Positions 33,305 through 40,586 of a stretch of 40,586 nt of DNA are shown here, piece by piece; position 1 is the first letter of the stretch; every line of letters starts with the position of its first letter. The DNA is from Rhizobiaceae bacterium (GTDB lineage Bacteria; Pseudomonadota; Alphaproteobacteria; Rhizobiales; Rhizobiaceae). The stretch is from assembly GCA_027483885.1 (NCBI GenBank), contig JAIXTO010000041.1, positions 1-40,586 on the forward strand, in the 5' to 3' direction. Both the position numbers and the translations under genes were made by a program. Below the pieces are notes generated by a model. It was not told where the DNA came from, did no database searches, and saw only the letters and a program-made list of their open reading frames with translations.

Positions 33305-34329
33305 GCCTGCCTCGCGGTTGAAAACGGGGCCGTTTCGTCATGGGGAAAATGGCAGGCGACCATCTGGCCGCGCGGCGCCGGCGTAAGGATCGGTTCTTCT
33401 TCGCCGCAGCGGGCAACTGCGCGGGGGCAGCGCGTGCGAAAGGCACAGCCCGACGGGGGCCGGATGCGCGAGGGTATGGCCTGCTGATCTGCAGCCGGGC
33501 GCAGCTTGCGGCTGGCATCGACGACCGGCACAGCCTCCAGAAGCTTTCGCGTATAGGGATGCGCCGGGCGATCATAGATCTGCTCGCCCGAGCCCATTTC
33601 CACCACCTTGCCCATATAAAGCACCGCCACCCGGTCGCTGACGTTTTTCACCACCGCCAGATCATGGGAGATGAAGATCATCGCCAGACGGCGTGCCTCG
33701 CGGATGTCCTGAAGCAGGTTGATCACATGCGCCTGCACCGACACATCAAGCGAGGCGACGGGCTCGTCGCAGACGATGAGGTCCGGCTGGACCGCGAGCG
33801 CGCGCGCAATCGCGATACGCTGGCACTGGCCGCCGGAAAACTGGTGCGGTTTGCGCCCTGCCACATCGGCCAGCGCAAAGCCGACATCGGCAAGGGCTGC
33901 TTCCACCCGTGTGCGGCGCTCGGCCTTCGGCACGCCCTGGATCACAAGGCCTTCGGCCACGATATCCTCGATCCTGCGGCGCGGATTAAAGGAGGAGACC
34001 GGGTCCTGGAAAATCATCTGCATGCGCCCGCGCATGCCCCGCATGCCGGCCCGCGACAGGCTGGCAAGATCGGTGCCCTGATAACGGATCGATCCCTGCC
34101 ACTGCGTATTGGCCTCCGGCAGAAGGCGCAGAAGCGCACGTCCGATCGTGGTTTTTCCGCTGCCGCTTTCGCCGACGAGGCCTAAGGTTTCGCCCGCCGC
34201 GACATGAAGCGAAACGCCATCCACGGCGCGCATCAGCTTGCCGGAGCGGCTGAAATGCACGGACAGATTTTCGATCTCGAGCAGGCGCGATGGCGATGTG
34301 CCGGCTACGGGGAGACGTGTGTTGGTCAT
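33301..34329 (-). CDS. Dipeptide/oligopeptide-type ABC transporter ATPase (DppF-like)
   Basis: A 342-residue ATPase of the Dpp/Opp family: Walker A GESGSGKTT, signature FSGGQCQRIAIARAL and Walker B LIVCDEPVASLD. The C-terminal extension has the oligopeptide-transporter cysteine pattern (GCAFRTRCPRAVARC and a late ACHFP), a likely iron-sulfur or structural site. It overlaps the preceding ATPase gene by ATGA and the following TIGR02444 gene by ATGA. With its partner at 34326-35360 it forms the heterodimeric motor. Family members also import nickel, sugars or small modified amino acids, so the peptide label is not a substrate call. Confidence 0.9.
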   Translation of the reverse strand: MTNTRLPVAGTSPSRLLEIENLSVHFSRSGKLMRAVDGVSLHVAAGETLGLVGESGSGKTTIGRALLRLLPEANTQWQGSIRYQGTDLASLSRAGMRGMRGRMQMIFQDPVSSFNPRRRIEDIVAEGLVIQGVPKAERRTRVEAALADVGFALADVAGRKPHQFSGGQCQRIAIARALAVQPDLIVCDEPVASLDVSVQAHVINLLQDIREARRLAMIFISHDLAVVKNVSDRVAVLYMGKVVEMGSGEQIYDRPAHPYTRKLLEAVPVVDASRKLRPAADQQAIPSRIRPPSGCAFRTRCPRAVARCGEEEPILTPAPRGQMVACHFPHDETAPFSTARQA

Positions 34330-35360
34330 TGTGCCCGGGCTCCCCGATCTGTCGCGCCGGAAACCACAGCCGGGCCGACGGTCTGTTCCAGCGGGAAATG
34401 GCAGGCAAAGCGGTGCCGGCTGTCCGTTCCGGTGCGCATATCAGGCATGGTCGTGTGGCAGGGGCCTTCAGCAGCACCGCATCGCGGCGCGAAGGGACAC
34501 CCTGCCGGCTTGTTGGCAAGGCTCGGCGGCTGGCCGGCAATGGTGCGCAGGCGGGTATGGGTCGGCTGGTCCATATGCGGCATGGCAGACAACAGCGCCT
34601 CGGTATACCGATGGCGCGGATTGCGAAAAACCTCCGACGTCGGGCCGTATTCCACCACATGGCCGCCGTAGAGAACAAGGATCTCGTCGGTGCGTCCGGC
34701 CACGACGCCCAAATTGTGCGACACCAGGATCATCGACATCTGCCGCTGTTCCTGAATGGTTTGCAGAAGGTCCAGCACTTCCTTCTGTACGGTGACGTCA
34801 AGCGCGGTGGTTGCCTCGTCAGCGATCAGCAGGTCCGGATGACAGATCAGGCTTGCGGCAATCATGATGCGCTGCTTCATGCCGCCGGAAAAATGGTGCG
34901 GGTAATAATCGTAGCAATCTTCCGGGTCGGCGATGCCAACGGTGCGCAGAAGCTCGATTGCCCGCTGGCGTGCTTCGTCACGCGGCACATCGAAATGCTG
35001 CCGGCAGGCTTCCGCAATCTGGCGCCCGACGGGAACATATGGATTGAGCGAGGTCATCGGGTTCTGGAACACGATGCCGACCTTGCGGCCGATGAAACGG
35101 GCGCGGTCCCTCGGCTTCATGGCAAACAGATCCTGCCCGTCGAGCATGATCTGGCCATTGACCCGGACGCTTGCCGGCGCGATGCCCATGATCGACTTCA
35201 CCAGCATGGACTTGCCGGCGCCGGACTCGCCGACGATGCCGAGTGCGGTGTGGCGCGCGACAGTGAAGTCGATGTTTTGCAGCACGTCGAGTGCCTTCGG
35301 GCGGGCAGAAATCTGGCAGGACATGTCCCGGCAGGCGAGGATGGGGAGGTCTTCACTCAT
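34326..35360 (-). CDS. Dipeptide/oligopeptide-type ABC transporter ATPase (DppD-like)
   Basis: A 344-residue ATPase: Walker A GESGAGKSM, signature FSGGMKQRIMIAA and Walker B LLIADEATTALD, with the C-terminal cysteine motif GCPFAPRCGAAEGPC and ACHFPLE. Start 35360 follows GGGGGAACTGAG and lies just after the permease stop; the frame open to 35426 would run into the permease gene and is rejected. It pairs with the DppF-like ATPase. Confidence 0.9.
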   Translation of the reverse strand: MSEDLPILACRDMSCQISARPKALDVLQNIDFTVARHTALGIVGESGAGKSMLVKSIMGIAPASVRVNGQIMLDGQDLFAMKPRDRARFIGRKVGIVFQNPMTSLNPYVPVGRQIAEACRQHFDVPRDEARQRAIELLRTVGIADPEDCYDYYPHHFSGGMKQRIMIAASLICHPDLLIADEATTALDVTVQKEVLDLLQTIQEQRQMSMILVSHNLGVVAGRTDEILVLYGGHVVEYGPTSEVFRNPRHRYTEALLSAMPHMDQPTHTRLRTIAGQPPSLANKPAGCPFAPRCGAAEGPCHTTMPDMRTGTDSRHRFACHFPLEQTVGPAVVSGATDRGARAQ

Positions 35361-35361
35361 C

Positions 35362-36270
35362 TCAGTTCCCCCGTTCGCGGCTGTTGAGGCGGTGGGCGAG
35401 ATAGTCGCCAACCGTATTGAGCGCATAGACGGTGAGCACGATGGCCATGGTGGGGCCGACGATCAGCACCGGAAAACGGCTGAGCAGGTCGGTAGAGCTG
35501 GCGATCATGCCGCCCCAGGAGGGGGCCGGTGCCGGAATGCCGTAACCAAGGAAACTCAGCGACCCCTCGGTGATGATGAGGCCCGCCATCAGCGTCGGCA
35601 TGACGGCCGTCAGCGCCGGTATCAGGTTTGGCAGGATTTCCTTCATGAGAATGCGCGCATCCGTTGCCCCCATGGCACGGGCCGCCAGCACATAATCCCG
35701 GTTGTTCTGCGAGATGACGCCGGCCTTTGCCACACGCGCATAGGTGCCGATATCGAGAATGCCGAGAATGAGGATGATGGCGCCGACGGAGGTGCCTGTA
35801 GCCGTGACAAAGGCCAGAACGACCAGCACCGAAGGCAGTGCCGACATGGTGTTGGCGTAGAGATCGACCATGCGCTCCAGCATGCCGCGATAATACCCGG
35901 CCAGCATTCCGAGAAGCAGCCCGACCGACACCGACAGGCAGGTCGCGACAAATACGATCGTCAGCGATGCGCGGGCGCCGTAGAGGACGCGCGACAGGAT
36001 GCTGCGTCCGATATCGTCAGTGCCGAGCAGTCCGTTCAGCGTCAGGTCCGGCATCTGCGAGAAATCGCCATAGGGAAATTTCGGGCTGACAAGGCCGGGG
36101 ATGAAATCCACGAACAGGGCAATCAGCACCAGGAAGACGAGGAAGGCTGCTGCCAGCATTTCAAATAGCGTGCCGCCGGGAAGTTTCAGCATGCTGGTGG
36201 CCGGCATGGCAGCGCGGGCGATATCGCCAAGCCGCGTGCCCTGCACAAGAGGGGCGCCTGGGGAACTCAT
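35362..36270 (-). CDS. ABC transporter permease (DppC-like)
   Basis: A 302-residue inner-membrane permease of the OppC/DppC family. An N-terminal segment with one helix (AAAFLVFLVLIALFVDF) precedes the conserved GTDDIGRSILSRVLYGARAS entry motif. The core permease domain carries the coupling helix EAA-like segment YVLAARAMGATDARILMKEI. It overlaps the DppB-like gene by ATGA. Confidence 0.9.
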   Translation of the reverse strand: MSSPGAPLVQGTRLGDIARAAMPATSMLKLPGGTLFEMLAAAFLVFLVLIALFVDFIPGLVSPKFPYGDFSQMPDLTLNGLLGTDDIGRSILSRVLYGARASLTIVFVATCLSVSVGLLLGMLAGYYRGMLERMVDLYANTMSALPSVLVVLAFVTATGTSVGAIILILGILDIGTYARVAKAGVISQNNRDYVLAARAMGATDARILMKEILPNLIPALTAVMPTLMAGLIITEGSLSFLGYGIPAPAPSWGGMIASSTDLLSRFPVLIVGPTMAIVLTVYALNTVGDYLAHRLNSRERGN

Positions 36271-37226
36271 GATACGGTGACCCTCGGATCGATGATGGCG
36301 TAACCGATGTCAACAAGCATGAAGACGATGACAAAGATGACGACGGTAAGCGACAGGATGGCCTGGACGAGAGGGATGTCGTGGCTCTTGACTGCGGTCA
36401 GCACCGTCCAGCCGATGCCGGGCACGGCAAAATAGCTTTCGACGACGAAGGATCCGGCCAGCATGTAGGTGAGCGACAGGCCCATGACGGTGAGGATCTG
36501 CGGCATGGACGGCCGCAACACATGCCGCAGCATGATGTAGGACAGCGACAGGCCACGTGCCCGCGCCACCTGAACAAAGTCCTCCTGCAGCACGGTGATC
36601 ATCTCATTGCGCGCGACGCGATAGAGATAGGCCGTCTGGTGGAGGCTGAGGCAGATGACCGGCAGGGCCACGTACCAGAGATTGGCAATGGGATCGTCGG
36701 TGAAATTGGCCCAGCCGGTGGCCGGAAGCCAGCGCAGCACGATGGCAAAGACATAGGATAACAGGACAACGATGACGAAGGTCGGCACCGCAAGGAGGAG
36801 CGAGGACAGCGAGCGCAAAAACCTGTCGGCAATCCCGCCGGGATGGCTTGCCGTGTACATGGCGGCGGGAATGCCGACCAGCGACAGGGCCATGGCGAGA
36901 AAAGCGATCTCGAAGGTGACGGCTGCACGATCAAACACCACGTCAAGCACCGGCTGCTGGCTGAACAGGGTTTGGCCGAGGTCCCCCTGGAGAAGATTGC
37001 CCAGCCATTTCAGGTAACGCTCCCACAGCGGCAGATCGTAGCCATAGGCGCTATTGAGCGCCGCCACCTGCTCCGCCGTCGCATTGTCGCCAAGGATCAG
37101 CTGCGCAGCAGAGCCCGGCGCCAGGCTCGACAGGGCCGTGGCGCCGAAGGTGACGAGGAGGAAAACGGGGATCCCGGCAAGGATCCGCGTCGAGACCGCC
37201 TTCGCATAAGGCTTCAACCCGGTCAT
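36267..37226 (-). CDS. ABC transporter permease (DppB-like)
   Basis: A 319-residue inner-membrane permease of the OppB/DppB family with about six helices. Typical features are a first helix (ILAGIPVFLLVTFGATAL), the early loop GYDLPLWERYLKWLGNLLQG and the coupling segment FVQVARARGLSLSYIMLRHV. ATG 37226 is used; a TTG one codon earlier is the only difference from the longest frame. It follows the PEP-mutase-family gene after a gap of 79 bases. Confidence 0.9.
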   Translation of the reverse strand: MTGLKPYAKAVSTRILAGIPVFLLVTFGATALSSLAPGSAAQLILGDNATAEQVAALNSAYGYDLPLWERYLKWLGNLLQGDLGQTLFSQQPVLDVVFDRAAVTFEIAFLAMALSLVGIPAAMYTASHPGGIADRFLRSLSSLLLAVPTFVIVVLLSYVFAIVLRWLPATGWANFTDDPIANLWYVALPVICLSLHQTAYLYRVARNEMITVLQEDFVQVARARGLSLSYIMLRHVLRPSMPQILTVMGLSLTYMLAGSFVVESYFAVPGIGWTVLTAVKSHDIPLVQAILSLTVVIFVIVFMLVDIGYAIIDPRVTVS

Positions 37227-37305
37227 CAAGCGCCATTCTCCCTGTTCGGTTTCTCTTGTCGGATGGTTGGTGCGGCCGGGAGTTCATGGTCCCGGCCGGC
37301 CGGGC

Positions 37306-38238
37306 TCAGATCTTCTTCCACTCGTCTTCTGCCGCCATCCAGCCGATGTCGCGTTCCAGCAACTCGCGCTGCTCGGCCTTGGTGAGGCCGCCCATCGTGT
37401 GCTCGTCAGCATAACGGGTGCTCTGGTCCTTGAAGACGCGGTGGCCGTAATCCATCATGCCCCACATCGAACCTTTTTCGAGATAGTGCATGGTGACGAG
37501 GTTGAAGCCGAGAGCGGCAATGTCCTCCAGCTCGACAAAGGCCTTGCCGTTCTGGGTGGCGACATCGCCGAACATCTTCCAGCCGGGCAGCACCTTGGCC
37601 ACCTTCTGGCATTCCTCCAGCGTGCGAAGGCCGTGGACATAGGTCATCTCGCAGCCAAGTTCCGCCGCGCGGATACAGCGCTCAATGGCGTCGTCCAGGC
37701 CCAGTTCCAGCTTCGATTCGGTGCGCGCGATCACCACGCAATCAGTGCCCTCGCAGGCGTCGAGGGCCGCCTTGATCTTGGCCAGCCAAAGCTCCTTGGA
37801 GATGACGGGGTGATCGATATTGCCGTCGAGCTTGCCGGCAAGGGTCGCTGCCTCCATGGCGCGGCCGAAGCGGGCATAACCGCGCTCGTTGGGGGTGTCT
37901 TCCAGCAGGATGGCGGCCGCACCGGCCTTGGCGAGACGGCGGCAGGTTCTGTAGGCCTGCGCCACGTCGCCAAAACAATCGTCGGCGTCGATGATCAGCG
38001 GCAGCGGCGAATAATCTGAAATGCGGTCTGTCGCCCAGACCAGTTCTTCCTGGTTGTGAAGGCCCATGTCGGGAACACCCGACATGCTGAAGCCGAGCGA
38101 CGCGCCGCTGAGAAGGATCGCCTTGAAGCCGGCCATCTCGGCAGCCTTGGCCGAATAGCAGTCCCAGACGCACGGTGTGAACACCTGTCCAGCCGACATG
38201 AGTTCGCGAAATGTGGTTCTGGGCCGTTTGTCAAACAT
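37306..38238 (-). CDS. PEP mutase/isocitrate lyase superfamily protein
   Basis: A 310-residue TIM-barrel protein of the PEP mutase/isocitrate lyase superfamily. Visible are the entry motif FTPCVWDCYSAKAAEMAGF, LSGASLGFSMSGVPDMGL and the metal-binding IDADDCFGD. The flexible catalytic loop, KKCGH in isocitrate lyases, is replaced by LLEDTPNERGYARF, so it is neither a standard isocitrate lyase nor a clear PEP mutase. Members cleave or form C-C or C-P bonds of 2-oxo or malate-like acids. GAAGG precedes the ATG. Its place between a binding-protein gene and the permeases of an importer is notable and suggests it acts on a breakdown product of the imported compound. Confidence 0.82.
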   Translation of the reverse strand: MFDKRPRTTFRELMSAGQVFTPCVWDCYSAKAAEMAGFKAILLSGASLGFSMSGVPDMGLHNQEELVWATDRISDYSPLPLIIDADDCFGDVAQAYRTCRRLAKAGAAAILLEDTPNERGYARFGRAMEAATLAGKLDGNIDHPVISKELWLAKIKAALDACEGTDCVVIARTESKLELGLDDAIERCIRAAELGCEMTYVHGLRTLEECQKVAKVLPGWKMFGDVATQNGKAFVELEDIAALGFNLVTMHYLEKGSMWGMMDYGHRVFKDQSTRYADEHTMGGLTKAEQRELLERDIGWMAAEDEWKKI

Positions 38239-38325
38239 CGGATTTTACCTTCAAGATGGGGTTGTCATGGCAGTCGTCCGGGTGCCGCCTTGCGTGTGGC
38301 GGACGAGAGGAACCGCGGATCGTGG

Positions 38326-38357
38326 CACGGCCCCGCACCTATGCGGGCAGGGCCGTG
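38326..38357 (-). other. Intercistronic hairpin after the binding-protein gene
   Basis: CACGGCCC (38326-38333) pairs with GGGCCGTG (38350-38357), and inside CGCA pairs with TGCG, leaving a 4-base bulge. It starts 8 bases after the binding-protein stop on the - strand. Such structures often protect the abundant binding-protein mRNA and limit read-through into later genes. Confidence 0.55.
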
Positions 38358-38365
38358 GCGCTTGG

Positions 38366-39985
38366 CTATTTCGTCGTGCAGGCTTCCTTGCAGACGAACA
38401 GGAACTGCTTCTGCAGGATACCGCCGTTCGACGGCACGATACCGCCGGTATTGTTGCGGATCAGCAGGTGGCGGGTTTCGGAGCCGAAGATGTAGAGGGG
38501 CAGATCGGCCGCCACGATCTTCTGAACCTCGCCATAGGCCGCCTTCACCGCTGCCGGGTCCATCGTCGCATTGGCGCTGGCCAGAGCCTTGTCCATGGCG
38601 GGGCTGTTGTATTTACCCCAGTTGTCGTTGCCCTTGGAACTCAGGAGGTTGCTGATGATCGGCTCTGCCCCGTTGGAGACGAGCACGCCGCCATCCACGC
38701 AGAGGTCGAAATTGCCCTGCGCCTTGCAGGTCGGCGTCAACATTGCCTGATCGACCAACTCGAGCTTCACCGAAACATTCTCGTAAGCGCCGAGTGACTG
38801 CTGGAGATAGGAGCCGAGGCGCTTCAGGTCGGAGTTGGAATAGGTAACGATCTTGATGTCGAACGGCTTACCATCCTTGGCAAGCGCGTTGAACAGTTCC
38901 TGGGCATGCTGAGGATTGTAGTCCGGCAGCTTGTAGGTCGCGTCGTAGAAGGGCGAATCCTTGGTGAAATAGTTCGTCGGCGCGATATAACCTTCGACCT
39001 GCGTATAGGCCTTCATCAGGCGCGGACGCTGCAGCGCCTCGTAGAAGGCTTCGCGGGCGCGGCGATCCGTGAACGTGCCCTTCGTCTGGTTGAAATAGGC
39101 GCGGTAAAGGCCGGGCAGCGGGATTTCATGCGTGGTGACACCAGCCGCCTCGGCATTGGAGCCGAACTGGTAGGGGTAACCCGCCATCATCGTCGCGCCG
39201 CCCTGGACGACGGTGGAGATGCGGCTGTTGGTTTCCGGGATGACGACGAATTTCAGCGTATCGAGATAGGGACGCGGCTGGTCCCAGTAACCGGGATTGC
39301 GCTTCATCGTCATCGAGACGCCCTGGTTCCAGCTGTCGAGCAGGAAGGCGCCGGCACCGACCGGCTTGATGTCGGTCTTCTTTTCCGCAGCCTTCAGGGC
39401 TGCCGGCGACGCGATGAAGGGAGCAAGCTGCGCCAGCGTCGATCCGAAATTGCGGTCGGGATTGGCAAGCGTGATCTCGAGCGTCGCCGGATCGACAATC
39501 TTGATGCTCTTGTTCCAGGAGGCGACGAAGGCCTGCGCCGGCGCAAGTGTTGCCGGATCGGCAGCGCGATCCCAGTTGAATTTTACAGCTTCCGCGTCAT
39601 AAGCCGTACCATCGGTGAATTTCACGCCCGGGCGCAGTTTCAGCGTCCAGACCTTGGCATCGGGGCTGGTCAGGCTTTCGGCCATGCCGCCCTGCACCTT
39701 GCCGTTGACGTCGGTGTAGACGATGAAGCCGTAGACGGCATCGAGCATGTCCATCGGTCCGCCCGGAAAGGTGCCGCTGGTCACGGCCGGATCCCAGCTC
39801 TTGATATCAGAACCGTTGACGATGGTGATCTCGCCACCCTTGACGGGTTCTGCCTGGGTTGCGGCATAGGCCGTTGCGGCAGTCGATGCGCAAAGCATGG
39901 CGAGGGCGACCGCCGCGGCGCGGGCGGTTCGTCCGGCACGCAGGGCGGAGGTTGCAGTAGTATTGACGTCGAATGCATCAGTCAT
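38366..39985 (-). CDS. Family-5 ABC transporter substrate-binding protein (DppA/OppA-like)
   Basis: A 539-residue periplasmic binding protein (SBP_bac_5). After a long, basic N-region the signal peptide core is at about residues 24-40 (AAAVALAMLCASTAATA), with cleavage near AYA. The mature protein shows the family hallmark VWTLKLRPGVKFTDGTAYDA and a domain II opening around VGAGAFLLDSWNQG. GGAGAAAAA precedes the ATG. It delivers cargo to the permease/ATPase set downstream. Two late cysteine pairs (PTCKAQGNFDLC and VCKEAC) may form disulfides. The ligand is unknown; the family binds peptides, but also sugars, opines and other small molecules in rhizobia. Confidence 0.9.
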   Translation of the reverse strand: MTDAFDVNTTATSALRAGRTARAAAVALAMLCASTAATAYAATQAEPVKGGEITIVNGSDIKSWDPAVTSGTFPGGPMDMLDAVYGFIVYTDVNGKVQGGMAESLTSPDAKVWTLKLRPGVKFTDGTAYDAEAVKFNWDRAADPATLAPAQAFVASWNKSIKIVDPATLEITLANPDRNFGSTLAQLAPFIASPAALKAAEKKTDIKPVGAGAFLLDSWNQGVSMTMKRNPGYWDQPRPYLDTLKFVVIPETNSRISTVVQGGATMMAGYPYQFGSNAEAAGVTTHEIPLPGLYRAYFNQTKGTFTDRRAREAFYEALQRPRLMKAYTQVEGYIAPTNYFTKDSPFYDATYKLPDYNPQHAQELFNALAKDGKPFDIKIVTYSNSDLKRLGSYLQQSLGAYENVSVKLELVDQAMLTPTCKAQGNFDLCVDGGVLVSNGAEPIISNLLSSKGNDNWGKYNSPAMDKALASANATMDPAAVKAAYGEVQKIVAADLPLYIFGSETRHLLIRNNTGGIVPSNGGILQKQFLFVCKEACTTK

Positions 39986-40088
39986 GGATTTTTCTCCAGT
40001 TTGCCGTCACTGTTTGCAGCGATCGGCGTTCCCCTTTTTGGTCCGTCAGCGGTTGGTGTTCCGCTGCCGGCAGGCATGCACGTGGTTG

Positions 40089-40586
40089 TTAGGACGCGTC
40101 CTCCTTTTTCCACCGGCGCACGCGCGGGTGGTCGATGTCGAACAGGTCAAGGGCGCGTCCGACGGTCTGGCTGACCAGATCGTCGATGGTTTTCGGCTGG
40201 GTATAAAAGCCCGGAACCGGCGGCATGATGATGGCGCCGCTGCGGGTTGCCTGATCCATCAACGCGATATGACCGGCATGCAGCGGCGTCTCGCGCACCA
40301 TCAGCACCAGCCGGCGGCGCTCCTTCAGGCAGACATCGGCGGCCCGGGTGATCAGGTCGTTGCTGTAGCAGTGGGCGATGCCGCTTAACGTCTTCACCGA
40401 ACACGGCGCAACCAGCATGCCGTCGCACCGGAACGAGCCGGAGGCGATCGAGGCGCCGATATCCTTGTGGCTGTGGCAGACGTCGGCCAGGGCGCGGATT
40501 TCATCCGCTTCATAGCCGACCCCTTCCTCGACAGCGGTGCGAAGGCCGGCCGGCGAGATGACCAGATGGGTTTCGAAACCGCCGAG
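40089..40586 (-). CDS. UbiX/Pad1-family flavin prenyltransferase, 5' end outside the window
   Basis: The visible 165 residues are the C-terminal bulk of a UbiX-type protein; the frame is open to the window edge. Recognisable are ETHLVISPAGLRT, the CHSHKDIGASIASGSFRCDG stretch, LVAPCSVKTLSGIAHCYSND, and the LVLMVRETPLHAGHIALMDQ phosphate/flavin site. UbiX makes prenylated FMN, the cofactor of UbiD-type reversible decarboxylases. No UbiD gene is visible; it may lie just upstream, beyond the edge. It is 103 bases ahead of the binding-protein gene and on the same strand, so it probably belongs to the same catabolic unit. Confidence 0.88.
   Translation of the reverse strand, partial: LGGFETHLVISPAGLRTAVEEGVGYEADEIRALADVCHSHKDIGASIASGSFRCDGMLVAPCSVKTLSGIAHCYSNDLITRAADVCLKERRRLVLMVRETPLHAGHIALMDQATRSGAIIMPPVPGFYTQPKTIDDLVSQTVGRALDLFDIDHPRVRRWKKEDAS

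Noticed and set aside
34933..36168. 411-codon open frame on the + strand
   Set aside because: Antisense to the DppD-like and DppC-like genes. The product is His/Arg/Gln-rich and family-less.
40047..40066. Inverted repeat CAGCGG/CCGCTG before the binding-protein gene
   Set aside because: Only 6 bases per arm in GC-rich DNA with no T-run. This is too weak to call a terminator or operator.
1..40586. CRISPR arrays, tRNA or rRNA genes, insertion sequences, riboswitches
   Set aside because: Looked for direct repeat arrays, cloverleaf-like stretches, transposase motifs and known riboswitch-like leaders by eye. Nothing convincing was found.

Overview
The window is GC-rich, gene-dense DNA with short spacers, many ATGA start/stop overlaps and a high load of ABC transporters. 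Together with an erythritol (ery) locus, a D-apionate/RuBisCO-like pathway and SorC, GntR, DeoR and LysR regulators, this points to an alphaproteobacterium of the Rhizobiaceae type (Rhizobium, Agrobacterium or a relative). The species call is inference. No rRNA, tRNA, insertion sequence or CRISPR array was seen. All 40.6 kb look like carbohydrate and nitrogen-compound catabolism.

Region 1 (1-7791, mostly +): the end of a sugar ABC ATPase, its permease, a Gfo/Idh/MocA dehydrogenase (apsD-like) and a three-domain apionate lactonase (apnL-like). A GntR/FadR regulator on the - strand follows, then a RuBisCO-like protein (oiaX-like) and a DUF1537 kinase (oiaK-like). This matches the known D-apiose route: apiose to apionolactone to apionate to 3-oxo-isoapionate to its 4-phosphate to 3-phosphoglycerate plus glycolate. 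The oxidoisomerase step (ApnO) is not in the window. A bidirectional terminator-like hairpin at 7806-7833 closes the region.

Region 2 (7853-21256): an erythritol locus with two divergent arms. The - arm runs eryA-eryB-eryC-eryD-eryH(tpiB)-eryI(rpiB), then a dihydroxyacetone-kinase-type gene that may phosphorylate free L-erythrulose. The + arm runs DUF2291-eryE-eryF-eryG (importer). They are separated by about 750 bases holding an AT-rich promoter/operator patch. On each arm a short ORF with a near-perfect Shine-Dalgarno overlaps the first structural gene, suggesting translationally coupled leader peptides.

Region 3 (21458-26432, +): DeoR regulator, FGGY kinase, second DeoR regulator and GlpD-like FAD dehydrogenase. 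This is a second kinase/polyol-phosphate dehydrogenase pair parallel to EryA/EryB, probably for another polyol or ketose that joins the same tetrose-phosphate pool.

Region 4 (26492-40586, all -): a long co-directional cluster of unknown purpose. In transcription order it holds a UbiX-like flavin prenyltransferase (cut by the window edge), a family-5 solute-binding protein, a PEP-mutase/isocitrate-lyase family protein, Dpp/Opp-type permeases and ATPases, a TIGR02444 protein, a cyclic amidohydrolase, an M20 carbamoylase/allantoate-hydrolase type enzyme and a MIO ammonia lyase with histidine-type motifs. It ends with a 614-residue regulator made of two complete LysR units in tandem. Gene content suggests import and stepwise dismantling of a cyclic ureide or other N-heterocycle. 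This cluster and its tandem-LysR regulator are the best candidates for an undescribed system.
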